Origin: Bremia lactucae
Lineage: Eukaryota; Oomycota; Peronosporomycetes; Peronosporales; Peronosporaceae
Direction: 5' to 3'
NCBI RefSeq assembly: GCF_004359215.1
Contig: NW_027152023.1
Span: forward strand, 131,507 to 195,506
Length of the DNA stretch: 64,000 bases
The notes below the pieces were generated by a model that was not told the origin of the DNA, ran no database searches, and saw only the letters and a program-made list of their open reading frames with translations. Positions 9,780 to 20,367 of this stretch are shown here, in pieces; position 1 is the stretch's first letter, and the number at the start of each line of letters is the position of its first letter. A program made the position numbers and the translations under genes.

Positions 9780-11042
9780 CTATCTCGGCGCAAGCGCCTT
9801 CAAGTCCACGTGGGAAGGGTCCCGATATGGCTTAAGCAAGCCAACGTTGAACACTGGGTGTGTACGCAACTTGCTAGGAAGGTTTAGCGTATAAGCTAGT
9901 CCCTTCTTGGCCACGACCGTAAATGGTTCAATAAAGCGCGGGCGCAATTTGGTCTTGAAGACCGCGGAAACTAAGTTGGTAGGTAGATTTGTAGCGTTTA
10001 GTAAAACTCGGTTTCCGACCATATAAGAATTAATACAGCTTCTGCCTTTGGCATCTACTTGTTCTTTTTCTTTGTCTTGGCTATCAGCCATCGTGTCCCT
10101 TACATGCCTTAAGACACTAAATCGTTCGCGAGGAACTCGCTTACTTGTTTTCGAACAAGTAAGCGAGTTCTTCGTGAACGATTTAGTGTCTTAAGGCATT
10201 TAAGGGACACCCCCACCAAGCCCTAAACCACGCAGTGGTATCATTAGTGGAACGCCCGGGTGGGTAAGACCGTTTATATAGAACGGAGTTTAGCCTGTAG
10301 AGGCAAGAACAGCGTTATTTAACGCAAATTCCACTACTGAGAGCATTGAGTTCCAGCGCTTTGGTGTCTGAGCACACACGCTCGTAAAACGTCTTCAATG
10401 ACGCGATTGACACGTTCAGTTTGATAATCGGTCTGCGGATGGTCCGCAGTGGACATATCCAATCTGGTGCCAAGCACCCGGAAAATTGATTTCCAGAATT
10501 CACCGTGAAACGGGGATCCCGATCAGAGACAATTGCCACTGGCAAACCGTGTTGTCGAAACACGCGATCGATAAATAGCTTAGCTGTACCCTCTCCATCA
10601 ATGGAACCCGGCACGGTCACTTAGTGAGCCATTTTGCTCAAACGGTCAACAAAGACCACTATACCGGAGTTACCGGCTGAATCTTTCGGTAGCCCAAAAA
10701 CAAAATCCCTATTAATGGACTCCTAGCATTCGATAGGAACGGGAAGACTCGCCAGTGACGCAGCAGCATGTGCCGAGGGTTTAACCCGTTGGCATCTTCG
10801 CATCTGCGAACAGATGTGCTGACCCATTTATAAAGTTTGGGCCACCAATAACTCTGGCTGATAGAACCGTAGGTCTTTTTTCTACCGAGATGACCACGAA
10901 GGATAGTATCGTGTGCCTCATAGAGGATCCGGTACTTCAAATCCTCATCATGAGGAGCAGCGACACTCGGAGGGTCCGTGATATCTGTGCAATAAAGCAA
11001 CATGTCGTTATCGATAGAAACTCGATGTAACCTTGCACGCAA
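9780..11042 (-). pseudogene. Integrase (family A), broken by a palindrome
   Basis: Minus-strand pieces. 11042-10659 holds the H2C2 zinc-binding start (..HD..RGHLGRKKTYGSISQS.. ..CEDAN). 10620-10315 holds the catalytic core block HGLPVAIVSDRDPRFT with the second catalytic Asp. 10091-9780 holds the C-terminal domain (VGNRVLLNATNLPT, KLRPRFIEPFTVV, HPVFNVGLLKPYRDP). Between the last two, a 118-base foldback (10093-10210) interrupts the frame. Integrase inserts element cDNA into the chromosome; this one is dead. Confidence 0.8.
10093..10210. repeat. Near-perfect 57-bp inverted repeat (foldback)
   Basis: Arms 10093-10149 and 10154-10210 with a 4-base TTCG centre; three mismatches in 57 pairs. The homologous region of the sister element (about 36420-36500) has only one arm, so the second arm arose locally by inverted duplication. 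Confidence 0.9.
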
Positions 11043-11160
11043 ACGTGCCGGTAATTTAATACCCGAATACGAGTTTTAAGGCTCGTAGCAGAGCTACACA
11101 CTGTTCATCCTTGGCGTAAGCCGAACATATTAATTCAGGAATAGGTGACGAGATATTCGT

Positions 11161-11613
11161 TTAATGAGAAAGCTCATAATCCGGCCTGCGTGATAACGCA
11201 TCGGCCAAAGCATTTTGCTTGCCGGGTTTATACTTCACCTCGAAGTTGTTTTCCGCAAAAAAAGGATAGCCATCTGGCCATTCTCTGTTAGAGATAGTCG
11301 CCGTGCGTAATGACGCGTGATCTATATAAATCACAAACGGCTTAGAGCCGAGCAGATGAACTCTGAATTTGACGAGAGCATACATCATAGCAAGTAACTC
11401 TTTGTCATGAACTGGGTAATTCTTTTCCTCAGCTTTAAGCTGTCTAGACTCGAACGCAATAACACGTTCATGCCCCTCAACATCTGTTTGTAACAGAGCA
11501 CTGCCAATGTCAAAATCTGATGCGTAACAGACGACACTGAAAGGCCGATTTGGATTCGGCAGTGCCAGAATCGGGGCATGGAAAAGGCTATTCCTTAACT
11601 GCTTGAAAAGCAT
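11161..11613 (-). pseudogene. RNase H domain (family A pol)
   Basis: Minus-strand open frame with the gypsy RNase H series FSVVCYASDFDIGSALLQTD, YPVHDKELLAMMYALVKFR, FVIYIDHASLRTA, FEVKYKPGKQNALADALSRR. D, E and D positions are present. It removes RNA from RNA:DNA hybrids in reverse transcription. It is joined to RT on the right by a decayed stretch, so it is not part of a working polyprotein. Confidence 0.8.
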
Positions 11614-11864
11614 TATGTTCTGTGCTAGCCCAGCTCCAATCTGTATCCTTTTTAAGGAGATTAGATAATGGCCTAGCCATATCAGCGTAATTTTCGCTAT
11701 ATTTGTGTTAATAATTGGCGAGACCCAACCACTTACGCAAATCCTTTTGGTTTTTAGGAACCGGCCAATCTACTATGGTTTTCACCTTAGCGGGATCCGC
11801 TCTAAGGCCTCGCTTCCCAATGAAGCATCCTTAAAAAGGAATTTCGTCTGCGCCAAAGATGCAT

Positions 11865-12191
11865 TTAGATGCATTGGCATCCATTTGTCTCTGCGCATGC
11901 ACTCGAGCACTGCTCGCAAACGGTCTTAATAGTTTTCCATATCCGACGAACCTGCTCCGCACGACTATGGACAAAAATGTCATCGAAATACGTCTGTGCA
12001 TAACCTCGATGAGGGCGAAATAGTTGCGTCACTAGACGATTAAATGTTGCCGGGGCGTTGGAAAGCCCTTGTGGCATAACCAGCCACTCCCATAACATGC
12101 CGCTTGGGGTGCTAACCGCTGTAAGCGGGATATCACTAGCTCGCATGAGCAATTGGTAGTAACCATCGACTAAATCCAATGCACTGTACAT
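11865..12191 (-). pseudogene. RT palm domain (family A)
   Basis: Minus-strand frame: MYSALDLVDGYYQLLMRASD, MPQGLSNAPATFNRLVTQLF and the catalytic AQTYFDDIFVHSRAEQV (YFDD form of the YxDD box). All three catalytic aspartates (ALD and FDD) are visible. The fingers part is inverted (next entry), so no continuous polymerase is possible. Confidence 0.8.
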
Positions 12192-12284
12192 GCCACCATA
12201 TTGATCTGAAGAACATCCTTTCTAGGAATGGGGGTTTGTGCTGGTATAGTGGCAGCATTAAGCTTATTATAAGCATGTACAATC

Positions 12285-12640
12285 TCGACGAAGCTGTTCT
12301 GGATGACACAAAAGCTGCACTTAGTGCGCGAAATGGGTCATCGATCCTTAAAGATCCTACGGATCCCTTTTATTCCTTGATTTAGGAATTCCAAGATGTG
12401 GTATGCAATAACCCACCATCTGTTTTACCTCCGGATAGAGGTGTTCGTCATGAAATTGACTTAGTGTCGGGAACCAAATACTGTGTCACAAGACAATGGC
12501 CTTTACCAAGGGAGCAGTGTGACGTCATTGACGATTTCTTCCGTGCTAAGAACGTAGCTGGAATGGTACGAGAGAGCAAATCTCCTCATTCGACACCGAC
12601 ATTTTGTATCAAAAAGCCAAATGGTAAATGGCGCACAAGT
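12285..12640 (+). pseudogene. Inverted RT fingers segment
   Basis: Plus-strand coding ([55 protein letters not shown]) in the middle of a minus-strand pol. The junctions are near 12285 (..GTACAAT|CTCGACGAAG) and 12640 (..GGCGCA|CAAGTGACG). The elements at 2400-2790 and 34450-34810 have this segment in normal orientation, so about 356 bases were flipped here. Confidence 0.85.
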
Positions 12641-12796
12641 GACGATGAGTTTAACTCAACCATAGGTCGAATGACCACCATTTCAGATAAATCACCAGCT
12701 TTTAAGGCTCGACCGCACTCATCAATAGACATTTTGTCTAGCTCTAAAAGAGCATGTAGCGAAGGGATTGCCGCAAGGCTAACTTCTCCCTCAATG

Positions 12797-13159
12797 TTAC
12801 CAGTTTACACCATTTACAAGCGTGTGTACTTGCTCACACGTATCACTTTTAGGACTATAAAACGCTTCGCGTCTCTCCTGTCTTGGAGTAGAGACAATAC
12901 GCCTGTTAGAGGCCGGGACATTCACGTCCCCGAATTTTTCAGCCTGTATTGGTTCTATACCAGACATGGTGTCTAATTTGACATCCGACAAGGAGTTAGG
13001 TAACTCAACTCTCTTATCCAGCGAACGTTTACGTGTCGCTGCACGTGCATTAGAAGGATTTGACCCGAAATGCCCTGGCGAACTGCCAATAGTGTCACTA
13101 TTGACACTCAGTATGGTGCCACCTCGGCCGACCACGCTCGGTGGACTTAGACGTGCCAC
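12797..13159 (-). pseudogene. Pol linker region (family A)
   Basis: Minus-strand frame with GRGGTILSVNSDTIGSSPGH and LDKRVELPNSLSDVKLDTMS, matching the linker between protease and RT in A1. No known domain. Confidence 0.5.
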
Positions 13160-13572
13160 TCCACATATCTCAGGGATATTGCACCCTTGATGATTCGGCC
13201 TTAGGCCAACAATGCTTTCAGCATTTAGTGAATCGTTATTATAACGAGTGTCACTCGACGGAGTACGTGCCGTTTCAGTTATTTCTGCTGAGTCGGGCTC
13301 AGAAAAATGTTTTTAAAATTAGAGTTTATTAACTTAGACATGCCAATGCCCAAAACACTGACAGACTCATTCAATGATCCGCGCCAATAGCGCTTTTGTA
13401 GCCTAGCAAAGGTGGGTTCATGACTCTCCAAAACTTTGCTAGGAACACTGCGCGTGGCGCCTAAGGTCTTAGACCTCCAATCGATCCATGGTTAATGGCG
13501 TTCAAGCCAGGCCATACCAAGGATGAGATCATATATAAAATCCAAATCAAGGCGAGACAGCGTTCCATACTG

Positions 13573-13842
13573 TCAATTCCAGAAACTTTTTATACCTAAG
13601 TTCAACAGAACTTTAAAAATACTGACACGAGTCCGAGTCGCTTGGCGAACAGTGATTGTATCACCTTCATGCGCTCTAAGTGCCTCAACGTATTGTTGAC
13701 TTCCTTCAAGGGAATGACGTCGAGCATAATTGCAAGACGCTCCTGAGTCAATTAAAATTGACCACGGCTTATCAAAGCCCTTTACAGTCGCTTGAGCGAC
13801 TAGCAAGCCAGGCTTGTACTCTCGCCCCGTGCCATTGAGCAC
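13573..13842 (-). pseudogene. Retropepsin-like protease (family A)
   Basis: Minus-strand frame GREYKPGLLVAQATVKGFDK, WSILIDSGASCNYARRHSLE, DTITVRQATRTRVSIFKVLL. The catalytic DSG is intact. This is the best-preserved family A protease here. It would cleave Gag-Pol, but it is separated from gag by stops. Confidence 0.75.
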
Positions 13843-14235
13843 CGAGCTAATTGGGGCTATGTTCTGTTTATTCTCACCTCCTTGAGGTTCGACAGAGCCT
13901 AGGTCTTCCCCAGAAGGGCGCCCCGCACCTACTGGGTATCGACGTTTTCCCCTACCGTACCAGGTCTCTGGTATAGGTCGGAGTTGGAGCTCTTTCGAGC
14001 TTTACCCGAATTTCGAAGAGGACAGGCAGGGCGTTAAAGTTTCGTGCTTCCGCACATATAACATCTACGGATGGTCTTATGCTGTTCCACAGCTTAGAGA
14101 GCCTCTTCTCCTTCCTCAACGAGGCTTAAATCCATAGGTTCCGCCCATTTAGACGGAACCCATGTGCTCGAAGAGATGTTCGGTAGACAGGCGTGCTAAC
14201 GCGAGCAGACTTAAAGCCAAACTCGGCGCATAGCG

Positions 14236-14784
14236 TTATGGCAACTGCCTCGTCGAACGTAGCCGGATGAGATCGGAACAATTCCGTCCGGGCAACGCCC
14301 TCATTGAGAACCCCATAAAGATGGTCACTACAATTGCTTCTTGCACCGGGTCTTGATGCATAGATGCAATGAGAGTTCTCAACTCCTGGACAAAGTCCCT
14401 TAGGGTTCTGTTACCCTGTCGAGTCGCTAGGAGCCGTGCTCGCATGCGAAAAGCCTGATCAGGCGGTGCAAACATGCTGGTCATTTGCTGAATTACCGAA
14501 TCCCATGAGAAAAAAAAGCGTCGTCTATGGACGCTGCACGAGAGTGCCCACTCCATGGCTCTATCTTCGAGGTACAGAGATATACCGAGTTGGCATAGAT
14601 GCCGCAAGGGTGATCCTGAACCTGGCCGATCGGGGAGGATTCGTACGCATGAAGGTTTCAACCCTTGCATGCAAAACCTCTGGTCCCTGAATATACTGAA
14701 CTTTACATATTCAAGCCCAAATAAAGTTTTGAGCTTGTCATACGCTATGCCCTGCGCTTCTATAAGTTTTGAGACCTCTTCCAT
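14236..14784 (-). pseudogene. Gag (family A)
   Basis: ATG at 14784: MEEVSKLIEAQGIAYDKLKT, then capsid-like FAPPDQAFRMRARLLATRQG and LRDFVQELRTLIASMHQDPV. A deletion of the middle (the KTFEGKEG block of 32191-32608) and a late frameshift make it incomplete. Gag forms the particle that packages element RNA. The last ~250 bases lie in the 2.77-kb repeat. Confidence 0.7.
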
Positions 14785-14840
14785 TTCAGTGAAGGCTTAG
14801 TCTTATAAAGACTCAGAGATTGACTACTAGTGCTACCAGA

Positions 14841-15124
14841 TGTAGCGGAGCTTCTTCGCTGCTAAAGATAGAGGAAGACTTTTAGACTTCAAGATCAAAA
14901 GGAAAACTCAGCATTTTTAATTTTAATTTAAATTCAAAACCTTACCGTAGCTAATTCAAAATAGATTTCGGCCGCCAGATATATATCTGGCGGCGACTAC
15001 ATTTGTTACCCATAATAAATGGAATTTAAGTAATTAATTATTTTAAAATAGAATAAAAGGGTATTTACCCATAAAGTAAATGTACCACAACAACGGTTCT
15101 CCAACCGATGTGTGCCCCATTACA
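14841..15124 (-). repeat. LTR, family A, internally deleted
   Basis: Minus-strand 5' LTR next to the gag at 14784. TGTAGCGGAGC starts at 14841 with the primer-binding site reverse complement at 14831-14838, and the outer end ..CCCCATTACA is at 15124. The hairpin is at 14971-14994. About 200 bases shorter than the full LTR. Confidence 0.8.
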
Positions 15125-15172
15125 ATAAAGGTACCACAAAACGGTTCTCCAACCAATGTGTGCCTCATTACA
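15125..15172 (-). repeat. 48-bp terminal fragment of a second family A LTR
   Basis: A second LTR terminus (..GTGCCTCATTACA) directly abuts the first. It is followed by GAGGC, and its counterpart at 31669 is preceded by GCCTC, so it is the reverse-complement homologue of the LTR at 31669-32130, cut down to 48 bases. Confidence 0.75.
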
Positions 15173-15945
15173 GAGGCAGTCAAAAACACGTCGATTTGGG
15201 CGAGCGCGCGTGAACAGGCACAACCGCGTCTCCGATTGCGCATAAAATGCAACGTCAACATTTGATGATATTCCATATGTCTAACGTTAACTCCATTTTG
15301 TTCGGTATTGAGGTTTCGACCTCCAAGCGGTACGGAACCGTACATTCGACCAGCACCATTTGTTGGACACACTGCTGAGCTTTATAGGAACGTTATTTAA
15401 GTTGTATATGGCATAAGCGGCCACTATAGTAATTTGATAAGGCCTTTCGGTGCGCGTGCTGCTCTTCGAGTAACGCCAAATAGGCAGCCTCCGCATGTGT
15501 GATTAGCTGTACTCGAAAAGGCGGGACCAAGCCAGACCCATTCTTAGACCCGGCTTTGATATTGTCGATTACCAGATCAGGAGCAAGCCTGGTATGAGCG
15601 AGCGTTAAAATTTTACGCATACGCCAACTGCTGACGCTAACCTAAATGTAGTGATAGCGTAAACGACTTTCAGTAGACAGCGAAGGCCTAAATGATACCT
15701 GCATCTTCCTACGATGTTCCGCTGTAAATATATGCTGCAGCGAGTGTACGCTCGAAATTATGCTCGACCTCTAAAATTAAAATTGCGTGGGCTAAAATTT
15801 AAGCTTCATTGTAAGGGTGGTCGATTTGGCTATTTTCGCCTCGCGAACCAGACTCAAGATTTTTATTGATCTTCCTATCTGATGAATTTTAATTAAACGA
15901 TAAATGCTCAGGACTCAATTCAGGCATCAGTAAACTGCAAGCGGG
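15173..15945 (-). repeat. Inverted repeat R, left arm
   Basis: Diverged reverse complement of 30360-31668 (without the LTR-B nested there). It includes a minus-strand open piece 15620-15393 with DLVIDNIKAGSKNGSG and HAEAAYLALLEEQHAHRKAL, also readable at 30720-30870 on +. No family recognised; possibly the 5' internal part of a family B-like element, because an LTR-B end lies at its outer edge. Confidence 0.65.
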
Positions 15946-16135
15946 CACGTCGTAATGCGGCCACGCTCTACTTATACACACACCATAGCACAGCGAGGAG
16001 GCGGTTTAACCAGCTTCTTTTGCGTGCAGTGAGGTAGTTGCGGTGGGCGCGTTAGCGACTTCACCTAACGCACTAAGTACTTTGATTAAGTGTCTTCACG
16101 GGAGCGGTAATCCGGCTCGTGCTAAATAGTTCCGC
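15946..16135 (-). repeat. LTR fragment, family B
   Basis: Reverse complement of the 3' half of LTR-B (GCGGGCACGTCGTAATGCGG.. ..CACGGGAGCGGTAATCC). It ends at 16135; the 120 bases that follow are unrecognised. Confidence 0.75.
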
Positions 16136-16254
16136 TTACCATTTTTGGTAGGTGTGTGGACTTCTTAGATGGACTTTTGGGTAATCAAACCAAAGGAAGT
16201 TGGAGGCAATAACAGGTCTGGGATGCCCTTAGATGTTCTGGGCCGCACGCATGC

Positions 16255-16420
16255 TACGACGGGGTGTATCGTTACATAAAATTAACACTTATAAATAGTT
16301 TATTAATATATTATCTAAAAGGTAGAGAATATTTGGAGAATATTACTTACATAGTAATGTTCAGAAATCTTATCCATAAATAGGTATAGGCCATTATATC
16401 TATTTATCCACCACGACCTG
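16255..16420 (+). repeat. LTR fragment, family C
   Basis: Matches the first ~160 bases of the LTR at 56140-56577 (GGTGTATCGTTACA.., ATCTAAAAGG.AGA.AATATTTGGA). Here, as there, it sits against a family B element. Confidence 0.65.
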
Positions 16421-17042
16421 ATTGGCACGTTCTGTTTGGCCATTGATCTGAGGATGGTCTGCAGTCGACATGGGGAACTCGCCACCTAGCAGCCCAAGCA
16501 CTTGTCGCCAAAACCCAGACGTAAATCATTGATCCCGGTCCAATACTATGGACTCGGCCATCTCGTGTAATCGGTATACGCGATCCAGGACAAGAGAGCT
16601 GCCTACTTGCCTTTGATCGATGTCTTACATGGTGCTGAATGAACCATCTTGCTTAGACCGTTTACGAAGACGACGAGCCCCGTCCGACCCTAATGTGAAG
16701 TCTAGACTTACTGACTTCCAACAGTTGGTTGGAATCGGTAGCGGCTTCAGTGGCGCACTGCTGGACGGTGCAGGCTTTATGCTGACACTGTTCGCAAGAG
16801 CGAATATAGTTGGCCACCCATCTAAATAAGTGCGTTCACCAAAATTTCTCTGACACTCGTAAGAATGTCTTTTCACGGCCCAGATGCCCACTAGATGGCG
16901 CATCATGGAGCTCGTGAAGGGTCATCAGCTTGAGGTCTGTGTCATGAGGCACATAGATTCCCAAGGAATCACAAGGTGACAGCTGATGCCATAACAGGCC
17001 ATCGATGAAGCTAAAGCGATTTACCTCAGCTTTCTCCTGCAT
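16420..17042 (-). pseudogene. Integrase remnant (family B)
   Basis: Minus-strand. 17042-16836 has the zinc-binding start PHDTDLKLMTLHELHDAP and SSGHLGREKTF. 16906-16625 leads to PLPIPTNCWKSVSLDF with the first catalytic Asp. Near 16540-16440, other frames give VLDRDQ-FTSGFWRQVLG and ADHPQINGQTERANQV with the second Asp and the Glu. One in-frame stop follows DRDQ. At 17042 the integrase is fused directly to gag, so protease, RT and RNase H are deleted. Confidence 0.75.
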
Positions 17043-18175
17043 TTTTTCGACCCCTCAGTGGTAGATGCGGACTCATGCGTCTCGCACGCTGGTTATTGCC
17101 ATCGCTCTTCGGAAAGGGATTCCTCTTGCTGGGCGTCTTCGCCCCAGCAGGGGCCCAGGCATAGCAGCGCTCATATGACTGCGCTTGCCACATTTGTGAC
17201 AGACAACGTCTGCATTGCCCAACTCCATGGAAGTGACACCTGTTCTCTCGGCCGACGGCTTATACCAAGCTATCGCCGAGGCACTGTTGTAAAATTTCTC
17301 CTCAACTAAGGCAATTTGGATTCCATCGTTGACGGCACCTTTCTAATAAGAGCCTGTCACGATGAGCCATGACGTATTCCGTTCATAAACTTGGGCACTT
17401 TTATGTGCTCCCCAATCGGACCTACGGTAATTGATCCCGACAGCTAGTGCATCTCCTGCACATGCTCTTGCATAGATCGCTTCGCCTGCCACGCCCCGAA
17501 AACGCGCACCTTATGCAACACCTCGTTGTTTGGTGGCTGGCACATGGCGCGAGTCTTTGTCTTATAATCGCCCATGAAGGGAACACCTTGAATACGCTAT
17601 ACCCGCCGAGTAAGCCCACTCTGAGGCTTTACCGCGCGGGTGCGACATGGAGTACGGCACCATCGGGCTGTCATCTTCGATTAGCTGCGACACACCGCAT
17701 TGCTTTACTGCTAACAGCCGATGGATATCGTGCGCGCTGCAGTTCCATCGAACTTGGGCGGGTCCATCCGAATAAGCCTCGGCTGAGAGCGGAGAGCATC
17801 TTAACAGTCCTGTTGAAAGCCTCGCTTCGAGCCTGCTCTCGCCTTAGCTCATCCTGAGTCTGTGTGACAGACTCCGCCGTAGCATGGCTTTGTGCCTCGG
17901 ACGCGACCCTTCGCTGTCCGAGCATGAGTGCGTCAAACTGCTCCAACTGAGTAACATGTTGCTCAGGAGACTACCCAAGACCCTGGCCATGGCTTGTTCC
18001 CTAAGTCCCTGCGCCGTCTGCTCAGCCAACTCCCGATGATGTTCGGAGGTGGGGGGAAATGAGTCCAATCGATATTGAGGCTCATCCTCACGTACACGCT
18101 CAAAGATGCGGGTCGTGGGAAGGATTTCAAGTTCCACCAAGTGTAGACGGGCGCTACTTAAAGCTGCCACGTACT
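17043..18175 (-). pseudogene. Gag remnant (family B)
   Basis: Minus-strand gag homologous to 46220-47244. It has N-terminal RIFERVREDEPQYRLDSFPP (18170-17844), SHATAESVTQTQDELRREQA (17946-17671), and near 17290-17150 the tail KPSAERTGVTSMELGNADVV followed by a zinc knuckle CHKCGKRSHM.. Several frameshifts. Confidence 0.7.
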
Positions 18176-18184
18176 ACGCACGCA

Positions 18185-18545
18185 CACACCTTCGACGATT
18201 TACCGCCTTCTCTCACGTGCAGTGAGGTTTGTGGTGGGCGCCTTAGCGACCTCACCCAACTCACGAAGTACACTGATAAAAGTGTCGTCACGGGAGCGGT
18301 AATCCGGCTCCTCGTGCAAACTTATCAAGTATATTGTAAGTTTAAGACTGATTTATATTTAATCGCATTAAATATAAATTTCTGTTATTACCTAGCATAA
18401 ATGCCGTCTTTGTAGATAGACTAATATGTGCTGCGAGCGTATCGTTTTTGGGTATTTCGCATAGCGGATGACGCTAGGATGTACCAATGTGCATCACATA
18501 CATAAGGGTGGGTCACATATATATGAAGCACACTTAAGTGGTAGG
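18185..18545 (-). repeat. LTR, family B, 5'-truncated
   Basis: Reverse complement of LTR-B (TCACGGGAGCGGTAATCCGG, GCGAGCGTATC, GGATGACGCTAG). The outer TGTAACGGGC end is missing. It is the 5' LTR of the remnant at 16420-18175. Confidence 0.7.
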
Positions 18546-18599
18546 TTTTTTTTTTATTACTTCAATTAAGTACCTAGGAATTTAAGTTGAATATAACAA

Positions 18600-18674
18600 T
18601 TCCAACGTAAATACTTCTTTATTATTTTCTCTTACAGAAATAATATTCATGTTTTAACGGTACACCCCGTTCCA
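18600..18674 (+). repeat. LTR-D terminal fragment
   Basis: TACTTCTTTATTATTTTCTC then TTTAACGGTACACCCCGTTCCA, matching the end of the LTR at 61762-62456. Confidence 0.6.
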
Positions 18675-18907
18675 TTTCGTGCTAAACTGACGGCCCCGGG
18701 TCACTCGATGTTATGTAAGAGCTAATTCCTGTCTAGGACAGCGACTCAAAGAAGTAATTCACTATTCTTTCCAATCCTGGGTGCAGGTCCTAGTGCCGTG
18801 TCATCTTTTGTGCATTTGGGCATGTAAGTTCAGTGCTTAACAATTAATTCATTGTAAATGCCCACATAACGCGATAATCTTTTATCGATAAAGTCATCCA
18901 AGAATCT
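18675..18907. other. Intergenic, downstream of the TCAIM-like gene
   Basis: 233 bases of unique-looking sequence, presumably the 3' UTR and terminator of the gene to the right. No ORF. Confidence 0.35.
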
Positions 18908-20005
18908 TTACTCGCTCTGTTGATTACAAGCTTCCGCAGTGAATCTCGTAACGTCCAAGGAGCTTTGAGCAATGACGTTCTCGAGACGCTTTTCAATATC
19001 GACGGTATGAAGCAAAATTCGCTGCATTAGAATCGCCGAGTCGCCATCTAATCCAGGAATCAGTGCCTGTAGATTCCGTTCGCCTTGCCACAATTGAATA
19101 ACTCCCGCTTTCAGTGAATACCCTTGAGCATCGAGGTCATCGAGACCTGATCCGTGTTCAAAATGAGTTTTAATAGCTTGCTGTTGCTTGTCGTCGTCGT
19201 CAAGATATGGCACGACAGCAATAAGCTGCAACGTGTCGTCTAACTCATTCAGAACCTTTTCAATCGAATGATCTTCTGGTGCTTTACGATCCACGGGATT
19301 ATAAGCCGGAGCTGAAGAATGCCGTTCTTCGCGCTTGGCCTCGTGACGGTCGTTCTCATGCGTTTCATCTTCCTTTTCAAAGCCTAAATTTGGATTCTCT
19401 ACTGCGTGTTTACCTACACTTTTGCCCCAGCTTCCTTTGTCCCATTGAAAGACCTCAGGGAGCCCACAGTTGCTGAAAAATTGACCCAATGCCTCCTCTA
19501 CCAACGTATTACATGCACCTCCCGTCGTGCGTAGTTGCAACTCGACTTCTTTAAATTCACCCTCGATAGGTGTTTTTAAAAAAAATGGAAGTTTTAAGGT
19601 CTTGGCTGGGGGAAATTGATTGTGTTTCTCAATGGCGTCCAGGATGCCCAAGAGCTCTTTGTACGATTCCTCATTTGCGCGCTGCTGCGTTGGATACTGT
19701 CCAAAGAGATCCGGATGCGTACGCAAATAGAGCTTGCGCAACGTTTCTTTAAGAATTGGCACCTTGACTCCTTTTTGGCTCTTGTTGACGCGTAATTTCT
19801 TCCGACGGAGCGTGCGTTCGCTGACTTTTGTTCGTACAAAACTAATGCTGCTGGTTCGGGTTGATAGGAATGGAGGGTCGATAGAGCAAGGCACGCGGTG
19901 CTTATGCATTTGTTGCCAGGGAATTGCTGTGCTTAAGCGTGTAGACGCGTGCATTTGGAAGCGAGAAACGATAAGCGTCTGACGAGCTAGTGCGACGAAG
20001 CCCAT
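18908..20005 (-). CDS. TCAIM/DUF4460-family protein, predicted mitochondrial
   Basis: 365 codons from the first ATG (20005) to TAA (18908); two GTG/GTA codons upstream are not counted. The N-terminus (MGFVALARQTLIVSRFQMHA..) is rich in Arg/Ser and lacks acids, as in a mitochondrial targeting peptide. Residues about 84-190 match the DUF4460 domain of T-cell activation inhibitor, mitochondrial: a J-like helix pair with THPDLFGQYP (96-105) and NEESYKELLGILDAIEK (111-127). Residues 200-245 are charged and low in complexity. The C-terminal block (about 246-345, with HFEHGSGLDDLDAQGYSLKA and GLDGDSAILMQRILLHT) is shared with the neighbouring paralogue. The HPD tripeptide recalls J-proteins, but no Hsp40 role is shown. 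It lies 362 bases downstream of its paralogue on the same strand. Biochemical function unknown. Confidence 0.85.
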   Translation of the reverse strand: MGFVALARQTLIVSRFQMHASTRLSTAIPWQQMHKHRVPCSIDPPFLSTRTSSISFVRTKVSERTLRRKKLRVNKSQKGVKVPILKETLRKLYLRTHPDLFGQYPTQQRANEESYKELLGILDAIEKHNQFPPAKTLKLPFFLKTPIEGEFKEVELQLRTTGGACNTLVEEALGQFFSNCGLPEVFQWDKGSWGKSVGKHAVENPNLGFEKEDETHENDRHEAKREERHSSAPAYNPVDRKAPEDHSIEKVLNELDDTLQLIAVVPYLDDDDKQQQAIKTHFEHGSGLDDLDAQGYSLKAGVIQLWQGERNLQALIPGLDGDSAILMQRILLHTVDIEKRLENVIAQSSLDVTRFTAEACNQQSE

Positions 20006-20035
20006 TACCACCGCTTTTCAGAGCCCTGAAGGCAA

Positions 20036-20043
20036 GAATGAAT
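20036..20043 (-). promoter_or_regulatory. Possible initiator (TTCATTCT)
   Basis: On the minus strand TTCATTCT fits the oomycete initiator core YTCATTYY, 31-38 bases upstream of the ATG at 20005. Such motifs often mark transcription starts in Phytophthora; one match is weak evidence. Confidence 0.35.
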
Positions 20044-20367
20044 AAAATTATTTATCACTTTTTTTGAGAGCAAAATATGCGTTTTTCGTAATGAGCACAA
20101 ATTCGGGTCATGCCTGAAATTACATGTTGCCCATTTTCTTGTGCATTTTACGGCGAGGTATTCTTACAATCGTTCTTTATTTCTAACATAAGATAAGGAG
20201 AATTTATCAATGGTGCAAGTATACGTACATCATTTATACGGGACTTAGACGTCTTGATTGCCTGTGTCGAATCAAAAGTTAAGAGCAAAAGCAAAGCACG
20301 CGGGCTCGACCAAGATCTCCGCAATACCTTGATGGTGTCGAGATGACTTCTTTTTTAACGGACAATC

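Larger units (their letters stand above)
11711..14478 (-). repeat. 2.77-kb direct repeat, copy 1 (partner 38035-40802)
   Basis: RT to gag region of family A. Every stretch I compared with 38035-40802 is identical at an offset of 26,324 bases, including the internal inverted segment and all stops. Just outside (11709; 14479 onward) the copies differ. The two copies flank the inner block with the host genes. Confidence 0.85.

Noticed and set aside
18908..20005. Classical Hsp40/DnaJ protein, because of the HPD tripeptide
   Set aside because: Flanking residues fit the DUF4460 domain of the TCAIM family better (HPDLFGQYP context), and the rest of a J domain is missing.
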